Origin: Eremothecium cymbalariae DBVPG#7215
Taxonomy: Eukaryota > Ascomycota > Saccharomycetes > Saccharomycetales > Saccharomycetaceae
DNA length: 64,000 nucleotides
Assembly: GCF_000235365.1 (NCBI RefSeq)
Contig: NC_016452.1
Span: 1,350,001-1,414,000 of the forward strand
Reading direction: 5' to 3'
Shown here piece by piece: positions 57,080 to 64,000 of this stretch (position 1 is its first letter; the number at the start of each line of letters is the position of its first letter). Under the pieces are notes generated by a model. It was not told the DNA's origin, ran no database searches, and saw nothing but the letters and a program-made list of their open reading frames with translations. The position numbers were made by a program, and so were the translations under genes.

Positions 57080-57480
57080 CTTTTATCATGGATCGATGCT
57101 CAAACCAGCTTAGTAGTTTCCATTGAAACCCATGTATAAGTTTTATATAAATTTTATCGCCGGATGATATGCGGGAACGCCTAAAGGCCAACGTACTACT
57201 AATAGGACAAATATAATCAGAATACAACTTTAAACAACTACACAAACTGTGAAGGCCCCTAGCTTACCATAGGAATAGTTGATTTACGATTACTATGCAT
57301 ATAACTATATTTAATGGAAGTTAGGGTATATTATAGATCACGTGTATCTGCCGTTTCTTTTTCTCAACATTGAAAAATTTTTACCATACAATGAAAAAGG
57401 TTTTTAATAGGCGATTCGATGAGCTATATAACACTGTACCATTGGTGCGCAGTAGAAAGCTATATCCACACTGTTCTGCG
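57080..57480. promoter_or_regulatory. NMT1-PWP1 divergent promoter with RRPE and PAC
   Basis: About 400 bases. RRPE-type AAAAATTTTT lies at 57373-57382 and PAC-type CGATGAGCT at 57417-57425, 98-108 and about 60 bases before the PWP1 ATG. A CACGTG lies at about 57339-57344. Confidence 0.75.
57373..57423 (+). promoter_or_regulatory. RRPE plus PAC pair of PWP1
   Basis: AAAAATTTTT (57373-57382) and CGATGAG (57417-57423) are the two hallmark elements of yeast ribosome-biogenesis promoters. RRPE is bound by Stb3, and PAC by Dot6/Tod6. Confidence 0.75.
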
Positions 57481-59202
57481 ATGATATCATCTACTTCATG
57501 GGTTCCAAGGGGATTCCCTTCTGAATTCCCTGAGCAGTATGAGCTAGATGATGAAGAGATGGAGAGAATCAATAAATTAGCACAATTGAATTTGGATGAT
57601 GCCAAACAAGATCTTTCAGAACTCAATGAGGAAGTTCAGGTTGATGCTGAGGCAGCTTTGGAAGCTTTACCTGATAGCGAAGAATTGAAGAACCAGTTAG
57701 ACTTTGATGATGATTTAAAGCACTACGACTTGGAACATTATGACGATGATGGCGAGGTAGATGGTGAAGATATTTCTATGTTCCCTGGATTGTCCAGAGA
57801 AGCTAAGTATCATAAAGGGGATGAAGGCAATGATCCTTATATTTCATTGCCAAAAGATTCAGATCTCCTGAAAGAAAAGATGGAATTACAGATTTATCCC
57901 ACAGATAACATGATTCTTGCCACAAGGACGGAAGACGACATATCTTATTTGGACGTTTATGTGTACGATGATGGTGCTGGTTTCCACGATGATAGTATTC
58001 CTGTTGAAGAGGGAGATGAAATGGATCCAGATGTTGCACGTGGTTTAATTCGTGATTCATCTCTATATGTTCATCACGATTTGATGTTGCCTGCATTTCC
58101 TCTTTGTGTTGAATGGATCAACTATAAGCCAAGTACAACCTCAGAAAATATTGGAAACTTTGCTGCAATTGGTACTTTTGATCCTGCTATTGAGATTTGG
58201 AACCTTGATTGCGTTGACAAAGCCTTTCCTGACATGATTTTGGGCGAACCTGTTAATGGAGGAACGAAGATATCGAAGAAAAAGAAAGGTAAGAAACAAC
58301 ATATAACGACTCACCATACAGACGCTGTTCTCTCTTTATCTCATAATAAGCAATATCGCGTTGTTTTGGCATCCACATCTGCTGATCAGACAATTAAACT
58401 GTGGGATTTAAACCAAGGCACTGCTGTTCGCTCCATTGCCTCCATTCATAATGGAACTACAGTTTCTTCTTCTCAATGGCATCCCAGCGATGGATCAATT
58501 ATATTAACAGGTGCTTATGATTCTCGTGTTGCATTGTCGGATGTGAGAATCTCCAACGATAGCGAGATGTCGAAATACTGGTCGGTAATGACCGGAGAAG
58601 AGGTCGAGTGCGTCTCCTTCGTAAACGATAATGAGTTCCTAGCTGGTACTGACAGTGGTAACATATATTCATTTGACTTAAGAAATGGTGAGAAAAGTAG
58701 TCCACTTTGGACTTTGAAAGCCCATGATTCTGGAATTTCTTCTATGAACGTCAACTCCTTCATTCCAAACATGATGGTAAGTAGTGCTATGGGCGAGAAG
58801 GTCATCAAACTATGGAAGATCCCAACGGATCAAGAAAATAGTACCCAAAAAGGTCCCAGCATGGTCTTATCTCGTGATTTCGGTGTTGGAAACGTATTAA
58901 CCACCTCTTTTGCACCTGATATTGAAGTCACCGGTAATATAGTGGTTGGAGGCACCTCCCCTGGTCTAAAGTTATGGGATGTATTTACTAATAGGTCCGT
59001 TCGCAAAACTTTTGCTTCTGGGCTGAAAGATGTTCAAACCACTGCCAAAGAAGAGGCAAGGCAGCTGGGAAGATCCTCAAGAATTTCCAGGAAATACATG
59101 AACAACAATAACCCTGATACTGTCATAAATGTTGACGACGTAGCCGAAGAGGAAGAAGATCATAAAGGTACTGACGATGGAGATTGGGAAGACGAAGAAT
59201 AA
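57481..59202 (+). CDS. PWP1: Pwp1, WD40 ribosome-biogenesis factor
   Basis: Nucleolar WD40 protein required for 25S rRNA processing. The annotated start is ATG 57481 (573 residues; 576 in S. cerevisiae). The frame is open upstream from a TTG at 57370, with an ATG at 57391, but MISSTSWVPRGFPSEFPEQYELDDEE matches the family's N-terminus. The RRPE and PAC elements also lie in the upstream part. An acidic N-terminal third is followed by WD40 repeats from about residue 190 to 500, for example TIKLWDLNQGT and VIKLWKIP. An acidic C-terminus ends DDGDWEDEE. Ortholog of YLR196W. Confidence 0.95.
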   Translation: MISSTSWVPRGFPSEFPEQYELDDEEMERINKLAQLNLDDAKQDLSELNEEVQVDAEAALEALPDSEELKNQLDFDDDLKHYDLEHYDDDGEVDGEDISMFPGLSREAKYHKGDEGNDPYISLPKDSDLLKEKMELQIYPTDNMILATRTEDDISYLDVYVYDDGAGFHDDSIPVEEGDEMDPDVARGLIRDSSLYVHHDLMLPAFPLCVEWINYKPSTTSENIGNFAAIGTFDPAIEIWNLDCVDKAFPDMILGEPVNGGTKISKKKKGKKQHITTHHTDAVLSLSHNKQYRVVLASTSADQTIKLWDLNQGTAVRSIASIHNGTTVSSSQWHPSDGSIILTGAYDSRVALSDVRISNDSEMSKYWSVMTGEEVECVSFVNDNEFLAGTDSGNIYSFDLRNGEKSSPLWTLKAHDSGISSMNVNSFIPNMMVSSAMGEKVIKLWKIPTDQENSTQKGPSMVLSRDFGVGNVLTTSFAPDIEVTGNIVVGGTSPGLKLWDVFTNRSVRKTFASGLKDVQTTAKEEARQLGRSSRISRKYMNNNNPDTVINVDDVAEEEEDHKGTDDGDWEDEE

Positions 59203-59393
59203 ATTTGTCATATGCATCGTTCAAGTAGAGGCTACAGCTGACACCACAATAAAAATCAACCACAATTATGTATATTAGACACTCCAAATAATACGATATA
59301 TAAATGGAAATCCAACAAGCTAATTTACACACGCCACATATGTTTGAGAGTTTTGATATCCGTAATTTTGAACCTATAGTAGAAACGAATTTT

Positions 59394-59945
59394 TTACATA
59401 TGGTTAAGCAATTCTTTTAGGCGCGCATTTTCAGGTGTAGCGGACTTAACATCGATTACAACAACATCAGCAGCACGAAACGTACCATTCTTAGAGTCAG
59501 CAACAAATGAGATACTTCTCTCTGATCTTCTTCTAGGCTTATTTAACTCCCACGATACTCTGTTTCTCCATTCGTCAAAGTTGATTCTGTGGGTGGGCGA
59601 ATCATTATAACAGCTAAAATCATCGCCATAACGCCCATCTTGGTCGAGCTCATCGTCTTGAAACACATCCGTATATAAATTTTCGTCCTCATTCAACGGA
59701 GGTGTGATCTGTTCTATAAGTTTTTCCACTGAATCAACATGTCCATCATAAATCACCTTACACAACTGCTGGTACTGGCTAGCAAATATATCTTGATTCC
59801 ATGAAAACCCCTGTGATTCAGATGATGAAATGGTAAACTGGCACATACTACTCTGAGAATATGGATCAGTCGCAAAAGGTGTAGAGTATGCTACAAATTT
59901 TTCACTTTGCAGCATACAGTCTGATAAAAATATATTTTTAGTCAT
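59394..59945 (-). CDS. Unassigned 183-residue protein, possible Ugx2 ortholog
   Basis: I do not recognise a domain. The ATG at 59945 opens a 183-residue frame. It contains FSWNQDIFASQYQQLCKVIYDGHVDSVEKLI in the middle, an acidic stretch (EDENLYTDVFQDDELDQDG), and a Trp/Arg-rich segment (FDEWRNRVSWELNKPRRRSERSISFVADS). The C-terminus is ENARLKELLNHM. Its composition is that of a real protein, and the frame fills the space between PWP1 and NOP56. In S. cerevisiae UGX2 (YDL169C) lies close to GLT1 in this orientation, so it is a positional candidate. I could not confirm this by sequence. Confidence 0.6.
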   Translation of the reverse strand: MTKNIFLSDCMLQSEKFVAYSTPFATDPYSQSSMCQFTISSSESQGFSWNQDIFASQYQQLCKVIYDGHVDSVEKLIEQITPPLNEDENLYTDVFQDDELDQDGRYGDDFSCYNDSPTHRINFDEWRNRVSWELNKPRRRSERSISFVADSKNGTFRAADVVVIDVKSATPENARLKELLNHM

Positions 59946-60527
59946 TTAAATGTACCCAATAATAAACTATAGGTGACCAGTATGTCTTGTATTCTATAAA
60001 TTCCTTGAAGCTATTCCAAAATATAACCAACAATGGTGCCTCAAACCATCAACATGTACAAAACTCTGCTTATATATTTTGCATTGATGTACCTATCTAA
60101 CATGTATAAGTTTAGGATTGGCTTTTTAGGGAGCCTGCGTTAGACTCGCCGAAGTTGTCATGGGAACCACATACACTGCACCAATGGTGCAGGAAGTACA
60201 GAATACATAACAAAGAAACGGTATACCGCGATATGATTCGATGAACTTGTCTATTTGAGCTTAGGCAAATCCATAGTTAGGTATTGAGTGGTAAATCAGA
60301 TTGAATTAATTATCACGTGACAGCAATATATTTCGTATGAAGATATATATAGTCGTTTCTTTTTTGATTGGTGCTCATCGTCTGAAAAATTTTTTGGAAT
60401 GGTATTTTGAAAAATTCGTTGAAATATTATGAGGAAAGTTATAATACACTTCTGGAGCGTTTATCACCAAGGCAGATAGATATATATATATAGGTCATTT
60501 GTATTCCCCGTTGATTTCAGGATTATC
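59946..60527. promoter_or_regulatory. Divergent promoter upstream of NOP56
   Basis: About 580 bases. A perfect small inverted repeat lies at 60176-60192 (8 bp arms, 1-base centre). A reverse PAC (GCTCATCG, 60373-60380) is followed directly by RRPE (60385-60395), about 135-155 bases before the NOP56 ATG. A CACGTG lies at about 60314-60319. Confidence 0.75.
60373..60395. promoter_or_regulatory. PAC plus RRPE pair of NOP56
   Basis: The reverse complement of CGATGAGC (60373-60380) is followed after four bases by AAAAATTTTTT (60385-60395). This is the standard arrangement of ribosome-biogenesis promoters. Confidence 0.8.
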
Positions 60528-62069
60528 ATGGCTCCTATAGAATATTTGTTGTTCGAAGAACCCACTGGTTACGGTATCTTCAAGGTGAAGTTACAACAAG
60601 ATGACATCGGTTCTCGTTTGAAAGAAGTTCAGAAGCAAATTAATGATTTTGGTTCATTTACTAAGTTGGTCGAATTGGCTTCGTTTGTTCCCTTCAAAGG
60701 TGCTGCACAGGCCTTGGAAAACTGCAATGATATTTCTGAAGGTTTGTTGTCTGAGCACTTGAAGGCTGTTTTGGATTTGAATCTACCAAAAGGATCTTCG
60801 AAGAAAGCTGTCGTCTTAGCGATTTCTGATAAGAATTTGGGACCTTCTATTAAAGAAGAATTTCCATATGTTGACTGTATTGCGAGCGAATTGGCACAGG
60901 ATTTGATTCGTGGTGTTAGGTTGCATGGATCCAAGCTTTTGAAGGACTTGCAGCCTGGTGATTTGGAGAGAGCTCAATTGGGTTTGGGTCACGCATATTC
61001 TCGTGCAAAGGTCAAGTTCTCTGTGCAAAAAAATGATAACCATATTATTCAAGCAATTGCGTTATTGGATCAATTGGACAAGGATATTAATACTTTTGCG
61101 ATGAGAGTTAAAGAATGGTATGGATGGCACTTTCCCGAATTAGCCAAGTTAGTTCCAGACAATTATAAGTTTGCCAAGCTAGTACTACATATAAGAGACA
61201 AAACATCTTTGACCGATGATTCTTTGCATGACTTGGCAGCAATTTTAGACGACGACGCTGGAATTGCTGAGAGAGTGATTAGCAACGCTCGTATCTCTAT
61301 GGGTCAAGATTTGTCTGAAGTTGATATGGATAATGTATGTGTGTTTGCCGAAAGGGTGGCTAACTTAGTTGACTATAGAAAACAATTGTATGATTACTTA
61401 TGCGCAAAGATGCATACCGTCGCTCCAAACTTGTCTGAATTGATCGGCGAGGTCATTGGTGCTCGTTTAATTTCACATGCTGGTTCTTTAACCAACTTAT
61501 CCAAGCAAGCTGCTTCCACTGTTCAAATTTTAGGTGCCGAGAAGGCCTTGTTCAGAGCATTGAAGACTAAAGGTAATACTCCAAAATACGGTTTAATCTA
61601 CCACAGTGGTTTTATTTCCAAAGCTAGTGCTAAGAACAAGGGTAGAATTTCTAGATACTTGGCTAACAAGTGTTCGATTGCATCTAGAATTGACAATTAC
61701 GCTGACGACCCAACGAATGCTTTTGGCCAAGTTCTGAAGAAGCAAGTTGAACAAAGACTCGAATTTTACGCTACTGGGACTCCTACTTTGAAGAATGAAG
61801 TTGCCATTCAGGAAGCCATCGATTTATTTAACAAGAACAGACCACAAGAAGAAGTTGAAGAACATCAAGAAAGCCCAAAGGAAAAGTCTAAGAAGAGGAA
61901 GTTAGAAGATAACAAGGATGAAGAGAAGAAGAGAAAGAAGGAAAAGAAGGAAAAGAAGGAGAAAAAGGATAAAAAGGAACAGAGTGATGAGAAGGTGAAG
62001 AAAGTGAAGAAGGATAAGAAGGATAAAAAGGATAAGAAAGAAAAGAAGGATAAAAAGAAGAAAGATTAA
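60528..62069 (+). CDS. NOP56: Nop56, box C/D snoRNP core protein
   Basis: Core component of box C/D snoRNPs guiding 2'-O-methylation of rRNA; pairs with Nop58. The protein has 513 residues (504 in S. cerevisiae Sik1/Nop56). The N-terminal Nop domain runs MAPIEYLLFEEPTGYGIFKV. The coiled-coil region lies about 160-285, with FAMRVKEWYGWHFPELAKLV. The conserved RNA-binding Nop domain covers about 290-410 (ELIGEVIGARLISHAGSLTNLSKQAASTVQILGAEKALFRAL). The C-terminal tail (about 455-513) is a KKE/KKD repeat. RRPE and PAC elements precede it. Ortholog of YLR197W. Confidence 0.98.
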   Translation: MAPIEYLLFEEPTGYGIFKVKLQQDDIGSRLKEVQKQINDFGSFTKLVELASFVPFKGAAQALENCNDISEGLLSEHLKAVLDLNLPKGSSKKAVVLAISDKNLGPSIKEEFPYVDCIASELAQDLIRGVRLHGSKLLKDLQPGDLERAQLGLGHAYSRAKVKFSVQKNDNHIIQAIALLDQLDKDINTFAMRVKEWYGWHFPELAKLVPDNYKFAKLVLHIRDKTSLTDDSLHDLAAILDDDAGIAERVISNARISMGQDLSEVDMDNVCVFAERVANLVDYRKQLYDYLCAKMHTVAPNLSELIGEVIGARLISHAGSLTNLSKQAASTVQILGAEKALFRALKTKGNTPKYGLIYHSGFISKASAKNKGRISRYLANKCSIASRIDNYADDPTNAFGQVLKKQVEQRLEFYATGTPTLKNEVAIQEAIDLFNKNRPQEEVEEHQESPKEKSKKRKLEDNKDEEKKRKKEKKEKKEKKDKKEQSDEKVKKVKKDKKDKKDKKEKKDKKKKD

Positions 62070-62285
62070 GTTAAAAGATGACTACTTTAACTACTATTCT
62101 GCATGTACATTTAATAAACTAAAGTTTTCATTCTATCCTCATTCATGAGGTTACCTTTGTATCCGTTGCACCAGTATATATCTAACCAGAGGGTAGTACC
62201 GTCTCACTTTTTATAGTTGTATATTTCTTTTGTTTTAAAAACTGTGAATTAAAGTTTAGCCTACAAACTACGTATCCTAAAACAA

Positions 62286-63135
62286 CTACAAGTAGAGTCC
62301 GCTCTGAAATTGTGAAGCAGAATTCGATTTCCAACGGCGGTAAGCGGAGGTAACATATTCTTCTGAATATCCTAATGTTGATTTCATGTATTCCACCAAA
62401 AGATCAACCACCGTGATATTATGTATCTCGTACCCCCGGGGACCTTCACTCTGAACTACCATTATCTCATGTTGAAACTCTTTGGAAGAGGACTGAGAGT
62501 TCAATGCGGTGACTATTGCAGCCAGCGCCCCCGCAATAAACTCCGGGGGCTGCAGTTCAGACAAAGACTTAAACCCAATTATTTTGTCTGAGTTTATCAA
62601 TAAGTAAACTTTTTGAATAGCAGTACGCAATACTTTCGCCAAAGCAATCGCCAAAAAGTTGTGTAAAATTGGTGGATGTTGAAGTTCATCTTCCTTTATT
62701 AGTACAACCAGTGTGTGATCATCAAGTTCATAGATTGGATAACTAGCGCGTACTTCCTTTGTAGAAGGCTTCACGTCGACCTCATAGAACCCACTAGTAT
62801 TAACATCTTCGATCTCAACTGGATCTGGATTAGATGACTGTTTTAAAACGGCTGTAAGACAGCTTATTTGTTTAAAATGTATTAAGTCAGCAGGTAGCAA
62901 CCATGTTAATGACGATGGTAGAGCAATGGCTTTCTCGTAACCTTTATTAATATCGTTATCTAATGTTATAACTGGTTCAGGACTCAGTAACAAGGACGTT
63001 GGATCGGCAGAGTTGATCGACTGCACTTGATGCCTTGGAATACGGTCAAATTCCCATTGTTTAAACTTAATTTAATAATTAGTAATGAAGACACAACTCA
63101 GAGTTACAATATTATCAATACAAACATACAATCAT
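62286..63135 (-). CDS. PBA1: Pba1/Poc1 proteasome assembly chaperone, spliced with a six-base first exon
   Basis: Partner of Add66/Pba2 that caps the alpha ring during 20S proteasome assembly. The long frame (62286-63065) contains no in-frame ATG before residue ~210. A six-base exon ATG ATT at 63130-63135, donor GTATGT, branch TACTAAT (63078-63084) and acceptor AAG at 63066 rebuild an N-terminus MIFKQWEFDRIP. This matches MLFKQWNDLP of S. cerevisiae Pba1. The model is complement(join(62286..63065, 63130..63135)), 261 residues (276 in S. cerevisiae). The C-terminal half contains LQPPEFIAG, SEGPRGYE and the end QSGLYL, which resembles the HbYX-like tail. Ortholog of YLR199C. Confidence 0.9.
63066..63129 (-). 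other. PBA1 intron (64 bases)
   Basis: On the minus strand the donor is GTATGT immediately after ATGATT, the branch motif is TACTAAT at 63078-63084 and the acceptor is AAG at 63066-63068. Splicing is in phase 0 and restores a conserved N-terminus. Confidence 0.85.
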
Positions 63136-63361
63136 CTTGATATACAAAGGCTATTATTGGCTGTAGTTCAGGTGTTCTTGCAGTACTTCTATCTTAAATT
63201 GCCACTGCATTTTGGATAAAAAATCCTTGATAAATCTGCAAAACGGCAGGAAAAAGTTAGTGTTAAACGTTCTTTCTGAACAGTTTGTCTATAAGATCAG
63301 ACTTTAAGGAAACCAAACGCTATCAGGAATATCCTTTGCATTCATTTAAATATTTCCATAA

Positions 63362-63685
63362 ATGTCTGTCGAACAGGTTGCTGCTAAGTATACGCAATTG
63401 CAAGGGGAATTGGAACAACTCATTGTAACCAGGCAAAAACTCGAAACTCAACTACAAGAAAACAAGATTGTTAATGAAGAACTTCAATCTTTAAAAGAAG
63501 ATAAACAGGTTTACAAGCTTACTGGTGGTGTTTTATTACCAGTGGAACATGAAGAAGCCAACAGTAATGTGTCTAAGAGATTGGAATTTATCCAGGGTGA
63601 GATCGACCGCTGTGAAGGCAACATCAAGAACAAACAACAAGAATTGGAACAAGCAAGAGATGAATTGATCAAATTGCGTTCGTAA
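63362..63685 (+). CDS. YKE2: Prefoldin subunit 6
   Basis: Beta-type subunit of the hexameric prefoldin chaperone that hands actin and tubulin to the CCT chaperonin. The protein has 107 residues (114 in S. cerevisiae). Two long amphipathic helices form the coiled coil (about residues 3-45 and 68-107). They are joined by the beta-hairpin segment VYKLTGGVLLPVEHEEA, the hallmark of prefoldin subunit 6. Ortholog of YLR200W; the PBA1 start is 226 bases away in divergent orientation. Confidence 0.95.
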   Translation: MSVEQVAAKYTQLQGELEQLIVTRQKLETQLQENKIVNEELQSLKEDKQVYKLTGGVLLPVEHEEANSNVSKRLEFIQGEIDRCEGNIKNKQQELEQARDELIKLRS

Positions 63686-63859
63686 AAGTAAATAGATCCA
63701 TTCTCCAGTGTTACTAGAATACTGGGGAGAAAGAAAGAAAAAAGAAGAGAATCATGTTTTTGTCTAATTGTATATTATGGTTACATGTAGTCTATGAAAG
63801 ATGATGCACACTGAAATATCAGCATCAAAAAAAAAAAGGATTGCCAACATTCAGAGGAC

Positions 63860-64000
63860 CTAGCCTCTTACAAGCTGCGACCTTGCCAAGTTAACAGTGG
63901 TTAGCAGTTGGAACCATGCAAACTCTTCTATGTTGTTATAGGCTGTACCCATTTCATCGATTTGGTTTATTCTGCCCTTAGCAAATTCCATTGTAGCCTG
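63860..64000 (-). CDS. COQ9: C-terminal end of probable Coq9 (cut by window edge)
   Basis: The last 46 codons of a minus-strand gene lie inside the window; the stop is at 63860-63862. The readable part includes MEFAKGRINQIDEMGT and ends NLARSQLVRG. Coq9 is a lipid-binding mitochondrial protein of the coenzyme Q synthesis complex. The call rests mainly on position and strand (YLR201C follows YLR200W) and the general look of the tail; the conserved body is outside the window. Confidence 0.65.
   Translation of the reverse strand, partial: QATMEFAKGRINQIDEMGTAYNNIEEFAWFQLLTTVNLARSQLVRG

Noticed and set aside
57370..57480. Longer PWP1 N-terminus from the upstream TTG or ATG 57391
   Set aside because: Family N-terminus starts at MISSTSWVPRGF; the upstream stretch contains the RRPE and PAC promoter elements.

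Overview
This is nuclear DNA of a budding yeast of the family Saccharomycetaceae. About 30 compact, mostly intron-poor protein genes are recognisable as orthologs of Saccharomyces cerevisiae genes. The few introns carry yeast signals (GTATGT or GTAAGT donors, TACTAAC-like branch points). Two S. cerevisiae regions that became separated after the whole-genome duplication lie interleaved here on one chromosome. The first 38 kb interdigitates the YER086-YER095 series (RAD51, PUP3, AIM11, TSC11, IES5, MET6, TRP2, PTC2, DOT6, SBH1, AIM10, ILV1) with the YBL051-YBL060 series (YEL1, CMC2, YBL059W, SHP1, PTH2, PTC3, YBL055C, TOD6, SAS3, PIN4). From 38.6 kb on, YLR190-YLR201 (MMR1, PEX13, HCR1, UPS1, NCW2, NMT1, PWP1, NOP56, PBA1, YKE2, COQ9) is interleaved with PAR32-GLT1 (YDL173-YDL171). 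This is the pattern of a lineage that never had the duplication (Kluyveromyces, Lachancea, Eremothecium, Zygosaccharomyces or Torulaspora type). I cannot name the genus from sequence alone.

Layout: 1-672 is the 5' part of RAD51 (minus strand, cut by the window edge), followed by an unusually long 2.4 kb interval before YEL1. An intron-rich patch follows at 5.7-7.9 kb (PUP3, CMC2, AIM11, each with one intron), then TSC11, IES5, MET6, SHP1, PTH2, TRP2, the PTC2/PTC3 ortholog, a TatD nuclease, the DOT6/TOD6 ortholog, SAS3, PIN4, SBH1, AIM10 and ILV1. A synteny junction lies between ILV1 and MMR1. The right half holds PEX13, HCR1, PAR32, GLT1, UPS1, NCW2, NMT1, PWP1, a small unassigned gene, NOP56, PBA1 (rebuilt here with a six-base first exon), YKE2 and the C-terminal end of COQ9.

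The genes are ordinary housekeeping functions, but promoter signals tie several together. There are Gcn4-type TGACTC(A) sites before TRP2, ILV1 and MET6, and three CACGTG boxes before MET6. Rpn4-type PACE elements precede PUP3 and SHP1, and paired RRPE and PAC elements precede PWP1 and NOP56. The PAC-binding repressor (DOT6/TOD6) is encoded in the same window.

The most unusual non-coding feature is a set of GC-rich perfect inverted repeats in the long upstream intergenic regions, including a 40 bp palindrome before SBH1. I did not find a clearly new multigene system. I found no tRNA, transposon, CRISPR array or centromere.
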